A DNA stretch of 64,000 bases from positions 45,136,001-45,200,000 of the forward strand of contig CM060731.1 in the NCBI GenBank assembly GCA_030704615.1. Reading direction: 5' to 3'. The translations under genes and the position numbers were made by a program. Below, piece after piece: positions 42,804-53,519 of this stretch (position 1 is the stretch's first letter; each line of letters begins with the position of its first letter). This stretch comes from Takakia lepidozioides. Lineage: Eukaryota > Streptophyta > Takakiopsida > Takakiales > Takakiaceae. The notes under the pieces were generated by a model. That model was not told the DNA's origin. It saw nothing but the letters and a program-made list of their open reading frames with translations, and searched no databases.

Positions 42804-45099
42804 ATGGCGCAATGGCGAATAGTGCTCCCAATTCTGGTTGTTCTTGTTTTGGTCAGGACGACTTGCACTCTGGGTGAGTGTTCCTCGTCCCTCTGTAGAA
42901 GTGTAAGAAAATACTTAGTATATTTACCCCAACAGCCTTAAGGGTGGTACAGCAGTTTGGTCAGATCATGCAGGTGCAGGGTCGTGTCTGCATTCTTTCC
43001 CGAGGATATAATTTCCTGTCTAGTAGAAGGAACTGCGGAAGGATCTAATGCGAGCTCGCGTACCCTCACTATTAACTGAATAATATTTGTACATGTCCCC
43101 TGTGTCAGGGAAGCTGGACTGTGAGGAACTGTTGGTGGAGGATTGCGCATTTTCAGTGTCCACATCCGGTGCCCGCTGTGTGCTTGAGAAGTATATTGGC
43201 AAAGATGGTGTCACGCACCTTGAATGTCAGGTGAGACTCATCACATACCCAGTGTGCAATAGCTACTAATGATCTTGATAGTTCTTCTTAAAGTTTATCA
43301 AGTTCTGTGCTAGCAATACCACTTGATAACACCTTTAGCTACGGATTCCGCAGGGCCGCCGTGCCCAACTGCCATTGTACAAAATTTATCATGAAGACAT
43401 ATGTAGATATATATATAAGCTTTCCTAGGCATCGGATCTTTCTTTGGAAGATAGAGATTTGATTCAACTATAGACGAGCAAGACTGTTGCGTCATTGCCG
43501 AGGTCGCAAAAATGGATATCCAGGTCCACTGAATCTTCGGGTTTGATATACCCCAGTTCCACACAGTGAGCGGCTGCCAGAAAGTTCCACGTTTTTTACG
43601 ATTTAACAGCTTAGGGAGTTGAGTGAGGGAAGCTTGAGTGGCCTCAGTCTTCCTGTTGACTGAGAAGTCGGAGTATCTACTTGGCATTAGGTCTGCTGTT
43701 AGAACACTGTACATCGCTTTCAAGAAGAAACATAATTCTATCTAGGTTTGTCTCGGGACCCCAAACCCTAGTTTTCTACAATCAGGATTAGTACCTGTTT
43801 GTAATTCAGGTAGTCCTGCCCTGCCAGACGAAACACGATATCGACAGATCACCAGAATAATGCAGGGAGCACATGTATGTACATGTTGTCGCCATTTTCA
43901 ACCACCCCATGTTTTTCTGGTTGTGATACGCATGGAAGTAGTCCCTGCTTGCACCCGGGCGGACAAGTTTAGGTCTCTCAAGGAAACCACTATTCCAGTC
44001 GCTAGACAGACAGTTCAGATTTCCTTTAAAGGTCCAATAAAAATTGAGGCTCAGGAGTACACAGTTTAGGAGAGCTGTGATTGTGCCGATTGCGATGAAG
44101 AAGATGGATACAACCTAGGTACGTCTAAAGTAATAAAAGCGGCGATGATGTCAGTTCGGCTAACTGGAAATGGACATTGGTCGAATGGACTGGATGCTTT
44201 GCAGACATCGATCATAATGGCAGAGAAACAAGAAGAGTGGATCGAGTCAGACGAGTGTATGAAATCATGTGGACTGGAGCGAATGTCGTTTGGCCTATCC
44301 ACAGATCTTCTGCTTGACACACATTTCACTGAGATGCTATGCTCTTCCGAGTGTCTAAATAACTGCCCCAACATCCTTGACCTCTACATCAACCTTGCAG
44401 CCGGTGAAGGTATGCCTCCTCATAGTTCAGCGATATTAGAGGTTTGTACGTACTAGGATGCACTTGTTTCTGAGAATGCAAGTTCCGCCCTAGTTGCAAT
44501 GTATTGTACATACATGTATGCAGCTCAATGTGTTGTGCTTACTGGGGTTGTGGCTTCTGGCGGCAGGAATATACTTGCCACAGCTCTGCAAAACTTATAG
44601 GTTGACTTCACGCCGTCTGATTGCTGATCCAGTAGTACTCGTGGTATCCAGTCAGCCCGAGAACCTTCCTTTGCTCTCAAGTGGTGGGGCACTGCCCCCC
44701 ATGGGATCCTCCACTGGGGGCGCCGCCAGTGGTTTCTCCATTAATGACGGCAGTGGGGCCAACGAGCCATCCCCATCTCCCTCCAAAGCTCCTGGACCAC
44801 AAGCAGGATGGGGACCCAACACCTCACCCGATGACTATCCACCAACCACAGGGCCTAGTCCTTCTAGTTGGACCAGTAGTTGGAGCAGAAGAGCCACCCC
44901 GGTTGGACCAACACCTGCCTCAACTCCTGCAAGCTCTGGAGTGCCAACTCGTCGTACTGTGTCTCCCGCCGCCTCCCCTTCCATGGTCTCCAGTGAAGCT
45001 GTAACACCGTCCTCAGAATCCACTCCAATCCTTAGCTTTTCAGGTCAGCAGCTCGACGAAGAGGAATTACTTTATGAAACCTACAACTACTATGACTAG
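42804..45099 (+). CDS. PAR1-family secreted cysteine-rich protein with Pro/Ser-rich tail
   Basis: Four exons join in frame: 42804-42873, 43109-43230, 44205-44409, 44567-45099 (309 residues). A signal peptide (MAQWRIVLPILVVLVLV...) comes first. Then comes the plant PAR1 domain (named after tobacco photoassimilate-responsive PAR1; function unknown), with its cysteines in order: LDCEELLVEDCAFSVSTSG, ARCVLEKY, LECQ|TSIIMAEK, EEWIESDECMKSCGLER, LCSSECLNNCPNILDLY and NLAAGEGIYLPQLC. After the domain, 130 residues rich in Pro, Ser, Thr and Gly end in an acidic EEELLYETYNYYD. That tail resembles cell-wall or arabinogalactan-type protein and is not typical of short PAR1 proteins. All introns are GT-AG. 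Confidence 0.9.
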
Positions 45100-46855
45100 C
45101 TCCATCATCGACACCGTGATGAGTCCAAGGCGTATAATCACTGACTTACCGGCAATATTCCCTGGGCAGACTTCGAAGGAACTTTGGAGGACACTACTTG
45201 ATGATTTAGTGGTAACGCTCATGTCTTTGCGATGAACAGAGGCACGAAAGTTAGTTGACCTTAACTCACAAGTACTTCATCAATGCATCCGGCCTACGTC
45301 TTATATCGTCCCTCAGGTGATTCAATCTTGGAAACCTGAGTTTTTCAAACTCAATTTTTTTTGTAACAGCTAGCTAAGTTGACATACTGGTGTAGCATTG
45401 CAAACCTCATATATATCTTACTAAACGTTCCTTACCTGCATGGATCTCCAAAGTGCACCCACAGGTCTATCAGGGCCATACACATGTGTATCTGTAGACT
45501 CTCTGTAGACCGTTTACGTACGCTTGACTTCAAGTTCAATGAGTTCCCCGAGCTTCCACTCGTATCTCCGCTTAAGATAATCCTGATATTAGCAGAAACG
45601 TCATAGACCTCTTGCTGATTCTAGCTGCTGGGCTATGCTCACAATCTCGACGAGCCGCTGTTTGTTGCAATTTTGGGCGACTTGTACATAGCTGAGCTCG
45701 AGAGACGCACCTGGAGAGGCCAAGTCCACACAACTGTTGCCTACTTCTTCTCTTCCAGAAATCCCCAGGACCCATCTTCTCTCCAAATCCATCGGCATGA
45801 CAGAAAGCAGTAGATCTCAAGTGAGAGAGAGTCGTCTGTCCAAGACACGCCTATAAGTACCCCTTCCCATGGATGAAAAGTCATCTACTGAGCGCCTATA
45901 GGACCTCTTTCCACGGCATTACCAATCGCCTTATGGTACATTGAAGTCACATACATGAGGGCCTATAGGCCCATTACATCGTATGGACACCAATTTCAAT
46001 TGTTTGGTTTTTTCTTTTTCTTTTCTTAACTATTTTTTACAAAACTCTGTACTAAGGGGAGCCTGGAACTTGAAGCCCTTGGGAGCTTTATTAAAGATTA
46101 TTGAAGGGAAAAATTATAACCCTATAAAACAGTTTTTTTTTCTAGTCTGAAGATTTTGGTGTGGTATGTGAAGACTAGGGAGCAGCTCAGCTGCCACAAT
46201 CTCAACCCACACGGCATGATATGCATGCACAACAGTTCAAGAGTTCATTGAACTGAATCTCAAAGTCTGTATATGCAGTAGTTACAGTTTGTAAAAGAAC
46301 ACGATACGTGTGAAGAAACATCAACAGCTGTGAATGCTCCACATAAGCTATTAATAGCTATCAAATCAGCTATTAATAGATATGAAAACACGTAAACCAT
46401 GCATGGGAATACAAAGTAATTAAGTATACAAGTGATGAGGCAAGCGAACTTTCACGACAATTTGCAATGGGACAACTCTATGAGTTGTGAGCCCAAAGAC
46501 CTCGTTCATGTCCAAGTCTTGGGGATGTTGGCCTTTTGGAAGCTCAAATGTAAAGCTTTGAAGCAGTTGAGCTAGACCCCTTTGAACTGTAATGAGACCC
46601 AAAGGCAGGGATGCCTCGGCGTGAGCCTGGTCACGTGAGCGTGTGAGCGCAACTGTGCTCACGCCACGTCACCTTGCGCCAATGCCACAATACGGGGCTC
46701 ACTCCACGTCATCACACTTGAAGACCGCGTCACCACGCGCCCAGGAAGAAGTGAAGTGTATTCCCGCGGATTGGCACCCTTTATCGCGGAAACAAGCTGG
46801 ACGACATAATAAAAGGCAGTGGTCATTCCCATCTGAAAGCAACAGATGAATAAAG
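45100..46855. other. Intergenic, no supported gene
   Basis: It holds the PAR1-gene 3' region, T-rich stretches around 46005-46035, and a short direct repeat AGCTATTAATAG (46346-46380). From 46620 to 46700 there is a run of GTGAGC / GCTCAC motifs. No open frame resembles a known protein, and no left end of a CACTA element was found here. Confidence 0.35.
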
Positions 46856-46992
46856 GATGGATGAATGTACAGTTGGATGATAAACAGATGGATGCATGTA
46901 CAGTTGGATGATAAACAGATGGATGCATGTACAGTTGGATGATAAACAGATGGATGCATGTACAGTTGGATGATAAACAGATGGATGCATGT
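46856..46992. repeat. Minisatellite, 31-bp unit, 4.4 copies
   Basis: Units start at 46856, 46887, 46918, 46949 and 46980 (partial). Each reads GATGGATGCATGTACAGTTG followed by GATGATAAACA; the first has one change. It ends just before the first recognisable transposase codons. Because 31 is not a multiple of 3, the minus strand stays open with a 31-residue period, which is an artefact. Confidence 0.95.
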
Positions 46993-47010
46993 GAAAAATG
47001 AATGTAGATG

Positions 47011-49717
47011 GCACCTCCGTGGCTCACTACAAAGAAGTTATTTGTCATGCTTACTCTCTTGATTCCAGGAAAGCAGTCAGTTACAAGTGAGCACATAGAT
47101 GTGTACTTAGCACCACTGATGGAGGAGTTACTTGTTTTGTGGAGGGGGGGGGGTTTGGGCATATGACATATGCAAACCTGTTGGTGAGAGAACCTTCATA
47201 CTACGCGCCATACTAAGTATGTGGAGCATCCACGATTTTCCTGCTTATGGCCTACTTGCAGGATGTGTCACAAAAGGCTACAAAGGGTGTCCAGTATGCG
47301 GTCCTCATGTAGATGCAAGACACTCTAAAGTTCTGGGCAAAACTATCTATCAAGGTCACCGCAGGCTCCTCCCTCAGGCCCATCCATACCGCAAGAACCG
47401 CATACACTGAGTTCAATGTTCTTTGTAAATGGAAAAGGCAGTGCCCCTATAGTGGTTACTTCTTACTTTCCGAGTGGTAAAGTAACAGTACTGCATGTAA
47501 TTTGGACTTCACATTAATAACTCGTGGAGTGGTCAGAGGTAGTATCCATGATGCTTAGGAAGTTGTTGACATCACTTGAGAGGCTAATAATGCACTAAAT
47601 GAGTTGTTTGATCCACTGAGGAGGGACTGTCATGCATCACAACCACTTTAGACATGGAAGTATATAATGCTCATAAAGGACTCTGATTTGTATAGGACTG
47701 CAATCTGTCGGAATGTTCCTGAAATGGTATCATCAATTGCAGGATTTGTTGCAACGCTACTTACTGGATCCCATGCATTGCGAAAAGAATTTTTGTGAAA
47801 ACTTGTTGAAGACGATATTTGGACGGAAGGACACGGTGAAGGTGAAGAATGACATGGAGGTAATCGACATCAGATGTCACTTGTGGCTTCGGCCTGATCC
47901 ACAAAACCCTTCACGTATCATGAAACCAGCAGCACCTTATGTTCTCACTCCCGCTGAAATCACGATATTTCTTGATACTTTGGGGGCTATCAAAACTCCT
48001 TCGGGATTTGCAGGTGCATTTCAGAAACACATACACCCGTCTAGGAAACATTTGACGAGTATGAAGTCCCATGATTATCACGTTTTAATGCAACAGATTT
48101 TACCAGTGTGTATTCGCCATTGCATGGCTTCAGGCCCACGTGGGGTCATTATGCGTATGAGTTGCATTTTCCGCCGGATTTGTGCCAAAGTATGGGACCC
48201 TAATGAAATAGATTCATTGCGTGAGGATGTTACTATAACCTTGTGTCTATTAGAGAAAAAGTTCCCCCCTTCTTTCTTTGATGTCATGACCCATTTGCTA
48301 GTTCATCTCGTAGATGAACTAGACACATGTGGTCCGGTGTCTTCATGGTGGATGTATCCCATGAAGCGTTACATGAAAGATCTCAAGGGATACGTTAGGA
48401 ATTACGCAAAGCCAGAAAGGAGTATGGCTGCAGGGTATGTTCTTGATGAGGCCATGGGGTTCATGAGTGAGTATATGCAATCATTTGATGCAACTCAACG
48501 ACGGATTTGGGATGCAAATGCAAAGGAAGGGGTTGAGAATGAGGTCTTGGAATGTGTCGGCAAAAAGCGAGACAGGAGTGGAGCTGAGAGAGATGCATCA
48601 CATTTATATGTGCTGAACAATACCAATGTGATGGTTCCTTGGGTGCAGTGAGTTCTTCTTTTCATTGCACCTTATTCATATCAAGTTCAATTGCAATTGT
48701 GACTGTCACCAGTGTAATAAAACCACCCAGAAAAGTCACAAATGTCAGTGATTCATCGTGATTATAACCACTTCTATAGTAATTGAATGTCTAAGTGAGT
48801 GACTTTTTGGAAGAGCATGTTCAATTACAAGTCATTTTACTCACTCATCCAGTGGTTTTCAAAGTATCATTCATGCTAGGTATTTTTTGCAAAGTAATTC
48901 AACACTTCATTGCTAACATGTGTCATTCTTGTTGCCATTTTGTGACAGAAAGTATGCAACAGAGAAGGCACAGTTCACTGCAGACAGAGAGGCATATGCT
49001 CGTGAGTGGCGTGCCAATCGTCGACGTCACCGCAGCCTTCCGGTGCCATACCCTCCCCATTTGTTGGAGTTTCCACCCCCACCGGTATGGATACGCCGTG
49101 CAGTCCAGGCCCATGTCTCTGAGCATAGTGTTGAGGATACGGATGTAATTCATTTGTCTACTCCCACCTCATTGAGATCAGCTTCATTTCGTTGCATGAA
49201 GGCATATGGAAATCATTATCGAGTGGATGACATGGAGAGTCGTCTTCTTGTCTCTTTTGATTCCGGAGTTGCATCCGTCTTCAAGCAACATAGCAGAAAT
49301 AGTGTGCGTGATAGAAATCAAGTCATGTCACCATTAGAGTACGTTGGGGTCATCAAAGAGATCTTGAAATTGGATTATGGACGAGTGCACCCCATTGTAT
49401 TTCGTTGTGCTTGGGTGAGGGCCAACCTCGTTGGACAAAATGCTACAATGAAGCGGGATTCGTATGGTTTTCTAGTTGCGAACTTTGGGAGGATGTTACC
49501 CGCCAATGATCAGCCGTTCATCTTTCCAACTCAAGTTGAACAGGTGTTCTTTTCGGATGACTCCCCAAGTTTGGAGTGGAAGGTAGTCCTTCGGAAGGAT
49601 CCAAGAGCAAAAAGGATTGTGGCGGACATAGATCAATGTGACATTGGAGAAAATGCAGATTTCAATGGTTTCAGGCACCGTCTACCTTATCAGATCAGCC
49701 AATACCTAGGTCATTAG
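47011..49717 (+). pseudogene. CACTA (En/Spm) TNP2/TNPD-type transposase, decayed
   Basis: Family blocks follow in the expected order. PPWLTTKKLFVMLTLLIPG and SEHIDVYLAPLMEELLVLW (47013-47142) come first. Then VWAYDI, FPAYGLLAGCVTKGYKGCPVCG and GHRRLLPQAHPYRK (47155-47400). A 312-codon stretch (47713-48651) holds LLDPMHCEKNFCENLLKTIFG-type text, then HDYHVLMQQILP, FPPSFFDVMTHLLVHLVDEL and WMYPMKRYMKDLKGYVRN (DUF4218). A last part (48950-49717) has SPLEYVGVIKEILKLDYG (DUF4216). The 5' third of the gene is missing. A ten-G run at 47144-47153 shifts the frame, and the section 47400-47712 is degenerate. It was probably inactive before the present state. Confidence 0.85.
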
Positions 49718-49789
49718 ATGGTGCCACGGCTCTAAATATAGAAAACCTGGCTGTGTTGGCTACCATTCAAGCGGCATTTGTGCAACCAA

Positions 49790-50519
49790 CCGCTATTCCA
49801 GTTGAGCAAAGTGATTCAGAGGGTGACGAATATGTTTCTGATTCAGAATAAAGTTTATTGTTGGAACCATTTGTTCAATAGCATCATCCCACAATGGTCT
49901 GGCCACTTGTCTGTTTTTCAAAGTCTGTCACAGCTGCACAAACCACTTAAAATTTATCATGTATCACCCAAAAAGTGGTACCAATCACTGTCGTGTAGGC
50001 AACCACTCATGAGCAACCACTAGAATAATGGTTCCAATTACTGCAGTATCTTTCACCACCCACTCTCCACCACTGTCAAAGTGGTACAAATCAATGAGGT
50101 GTCTTTACCACTCAAGATCAACGTGCACTGTCCCCGTCCATGTGGAATATTTTATTAATTAATTAAAATATATTTCAAAATCATAAATCACAAATAAAAT
50201 TTGAATTATTACACGTGGAGAAGCAAGTGGTTTCAACCACTTCCCATCACTGAGGTGTCTATAACCACTCACAATGTACCACTGCACTCGTCCACGTGGA
50301 ATACTATATTTATTAATTAAAATGTATTACCAAATAAATAATAATAAAAAAAAACAAATGATTACACGGGGACTATTGAGTGGTTAAAACCACTTCCAAC
50401 CACTGTATGTGAGCCACCGTGGCATTTCATTGGGATTAACCACTGGCAAGTGGTTACTAGTGGTTTATAGAGTGGAAAAAGACAGTAGTGGTTAAAGGGC
50501 CAGTGGTTATTCCGCGTTT
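49790..50519. repeat. CACTA subterminal repeats (ACCACT / AGTGGT)
   Basis: Dozens of ACCACT and AGTGGT hexamers in both orientations, some as pairs such as GTGGTTTCAACCACTTC, fill the stretch after the transposase. Two longer similar blocks occur: CGTCCATGTGGAATATTTTA at 50145 and CGTCCACGTGGAATACTATA at 50290. Arrays like this bind the TNPA-type protein in En/Spm elements. Confidence 0.75.
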
Positions 50520-50530
50520 TTCCTCTAGTG
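50510..50530. mobile_element. CACTA-type 3' terminal sequence
   Basis: CCGCGTTTTTCCTCTAGTG read on the minus strand gives CACTAGAGGAAAAACGCGG, matching the CACTA ends of En/Spm elements. It lies right after the ACCACT array. The partner 5' terminus was not found. Confidence 0.6.
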
Positions 50531-51011
50531 CCTGGCGCGTCGACGCGCCAGGGCGTCTCACGGTTTACCAGCCCCGTCGACAGCCGCAGCCGGAGGGCTT
50601 GTCTGCCCCCCCAGGTCAGTACCCCCCCTCTTGTCCCCATCTTGGATGCGCCAGGGGCCGGCTTAGCCAGCTCTCATATTCGGGAGGTTGTTGCTGAGCC
50701 GGATGCTCAGTTGAGCACACCCCCGGCCACCAAGACGGGGTGAAATGTACTTTGGCAAGCACATCACCCGTTCGGGGGGCCCAGTATGGACCCCCATAGC
50801 GACCCCTTCCTCCACAACGAAGGGTGCACTTGCCAAGGCCCAACATCAGGTTCAAGGGCCTTTGAAAGTGGTCGTTGCTAGCCCAATGTTGTCGATGAGG
50901 GAGGAGGAGATGAGGAGGGCCAATGAAGTGGCTGAGATAACGACTCGAAGTAGTCAAGCCGAGTGAGGGCTTCTACCCCGCTATGCATTTGGGGGGGAGG
51001 AGGAGGTATGT

Positions 51012-52668
51012 ATGGGCGGTTTGGAGCGGCCTAGCCGATCAGCGATGCCGCCCCCTCAGCCTGAGCGGTCAGCAAAGAAGGGCCTGGACTACGGGGCGCC
51101 GCCGCCGGCTATGCTCCACATCTGGAATCTACTTCCAGTGGCGCTCCGGGAGGGGATAGCGCGGGCACATCCGGCAACGAGGACTCCTGCCACATCGGGT
51201 GACACCGGGGACGAGTCGGATAAGCTTGCAAAGGTACAACTGTCGCACCTTGTTCCATGTTTTGTCCTTTCCTTTGCATGCATGATTTTCTTTGTTGTTT
51301 GTTTCTTTTTCTGAATTTGGGGGGGTTATTTGTCTTCAGTCCAGCAGCAACATGGTTGGCCTCATTGGTGCAGTCCGGTGGGGTTGCCAATGAGGGAGAA
51401 AACGTGGTATTCATGAATGACCCGAACACCAAAGATAAGAAGAAGAGGCCTCGACCTCCCGAGATCCATTCTACCATCAATGAAGGGGCTGCCGAGGAGA
51501 GAGAGAGAATGGAGAGGGAGAAGGAGAGAGAGGAAGTAGTGGGGAAGGGGAAGGAAAAGAAGAAGAAGAAGAAGAAGTCCCATGGAGAGGAAGGGGTGAG
51601 TGTGCATGCGGAGGATGGCAGTGGGGTAACAAAGGAGCAAGGGAAGAAGACTACAAAGAAGGGAGAGGGTGGGAAGAAGAACATCGCCTTGGCGATAGAG
51701 GACGTGGAGTTGGCAAAGATCGTGGTGCCACCGGTGGAGGTGAATCGCCATGGTGACCCCTGCGGTGCGTTCTCGGAGGCTATGAAGAAGCCAGCCCTCG
51801 AATTCGCAATGAGGTGGTTCCCTTTGCACATTGAGTGGGCTGATCAGCACTTTGGCGCGAAGCGGGCGTATGCCCGTGAGTTAGACCGCCAGTTTCCGGG
51901 CAATTGGAGTGACACAAAGGTGATGGAGATGGTGGGGCGAAACTTGAAGGACAGGAGGTACCGTGCCAGATAGATCATTCGGAGGGCAATGGAAAAGGGG
52001 GCCATACCAAACCACCTTATGGAATTACACGGGTTGGCAAATCATTTCACCTTCCATTTGTCGCATGTGCATTAATGAGATGGATTCGATGCAACGTATG
52101 TGTATAATTCACTAATTGTTGGGGGGGGGGGGGGGGGGGGCATAGGTATCGTGGGATGCACTCATTGCGGGAGAGAATGATGCGGCAAACAATTTGAAAT
52201 TTGAGCGGGCACACAAAGCAACAACAGTCCGCCTTGACAAGCATGAATCCACACACAAGTGGGGCGCCGGCGGATCCAAGGGTTTTATCTTGCGATTTGT
52301 AAGTCATACTTCCATATATATTTTGTTATGTCTTTTTTTTGGCTCCATCATCGTGAAGAACTGACTTTAATTTGTGGCATGTGTAGCAGCGCGTGTTTGA
52401 GAGGGAGCCATCTCCGGTAGAGTACAACTACGCCAAGGAGCATGGTTGACAATCCCTCATGAAGAACATGGCCAGCACGGAGGGGATGAGTGCACTACAA
52501 GGCACTAGTATGGATGAGGGCGGGGGTCATGGCCAGGGATTGGATGAGAGCTCTGTGGGACTTAGGGGAACGCCGCCGCCTTTAGGTGCTTTGACAAAGG
52601 GCGCGGAGTCATCAGGCTCATCGGATAGCTCTGAGTCCTCCACTGAGGATGAGGATGAGGATGACTAA
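51012..52668 (+). pseudogene. TNPA-like plant transposase gene (Ptta/En/Spm type), interrupted
   Basis: The first part (51012-51235) is Pro/Arg-rich and ends at a donor, AAG|gtacaa. The second (51330-51973) has a Lys/Glu-rich coiled-coil-like centre, then MRWFPLHIEWADQHFG and NWSDTKVMEMVGRNLKDRRYR, ending in a TAG after RAR. Text continues past that stop (IIRRAMEKGAIPNHLMELHG) and, after a 20-G run and an acceptor, with SWDALIAGENDAANNLKFER, then ATTVRLDKHESTHKWGAGGS and EREPSPVEYNYAKEHG, resembling the PF03004 transposase C-terminal block. The end is Ser/Asp/Glu-rich. The stop at 51971-51973 and the junction at about 51335 make it non-functional as it stands. Confidence 0.6.
52121..52140 (+). 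repeat. Homopolymer of 20 G
   Basis: It lies directly before the presumed 3' splice site (cataggtatcg) of the TNPA-like gene, where a pyrimidine tract is expected. Its true length is doubtful in any assembly. Confidence 0.9.
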
Positions 52669-52859
52669 TCCTAGTCCATGTACGTCCCAGGGTCAGCCTA
52701 CTGAACCCTTGTGAGCTTTTCAGCTCATTTCTTGTAAATATATTTCCATCTTCCATCTTATTCATCGTCCTCACCCTCGATTCATGCTTGCTCAATTGTG
52801 TACCTGCTAAATCAGAGAAATAGAAGCTGTAAGGTCTCCCATCCCCCAAAACAAAACCA

Positions 52860-53519
52860 GGCAAAAAACAAAAACCCCCCCCAACCCCCCCACACCAGGC
52901 TGGCCTCGCGATTGCAGGGGGTCGGAATTGGCGACATGTTTTTTGGGGGGGAGTCGCAAGCCGCGACGCCCTGGCGTCGAGGATCCCACCACCTGCCTGA
53001 GCCACGTGTTTTCATTTTTGATTGAATATAAAGAAAGCGACGCGACCCACGCCCGGGTGTCGCGGAGGCCGACTCCAACTCCTCATGTTTTATTTTTTTG
53101 CCACGCCCAACAGTCTTGCAGCGATGCACGGGCGTACCACCCGGCTTACGCCACGTGTTTTTGGTTTTTAGGATGGGACTCCCGGGCAGGTTACAAAAAA
53201 AAAGGGATGCGACGCCCGCCGTCGCCCCCACCAATGCCGTCGGTTGGAGGGCAGCGACGGCGAGTCGTCGCTCGTAAGAGGCCCTTGCCATCGGCGTGGA
53301 TGACCCGAAAAGCGACGTCCAGCAGTTGGCGGGAGTTGGGGCGGGAGCTCGTGACCCCTATACGTCGCATTTTTGCGACGTCTTTTTGGCGACGCCCATG
53401 CGACTGTCGGGTGACGGCCGGGCGTCGCAAATACGGCGCCTGCCCTGTGCCCGAAATGGGCGTTTTCTCGACGCCGCGGCGTGGCCCGGGCGTCTCAAAG
53501 GCCCCCCTTTTCCTGTAGT
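52860..53519. mobile_element. GC-rich subterminal region and CACTA-type right end
   Basis: The block is dense in GCGACG / CGTCGC motifs, for example CGTCGCATTTTTGCGACG at about 53364, and in (G/C)CGGGCGTC. It ends CCCCTTTTCCTGTAGTG at 53519, which on the minus strand is CACTACAGGAAAAGGGG. This second CACTA end differs from the one at 50530, so at least two elements meet here. The start of the GC-rich material may be at 50531, where CGCCAGGGCGTCTC resembles the CCGGGCGTCTC near this end. Confidence 0.65.

Noticed and set aside
46659-47162. 167-codon minus-strand frame
   Set aside because: Its middle is the 31-bp minisatellite, which stays open by chance, and the rest is antisense to the transposase.
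51109-51850. Long minus-strand frames rich in Phe/Ser/Leu
   Set aside because: Antisense shadow of the Lys/Glu-rich TNPA-like coding sequence.
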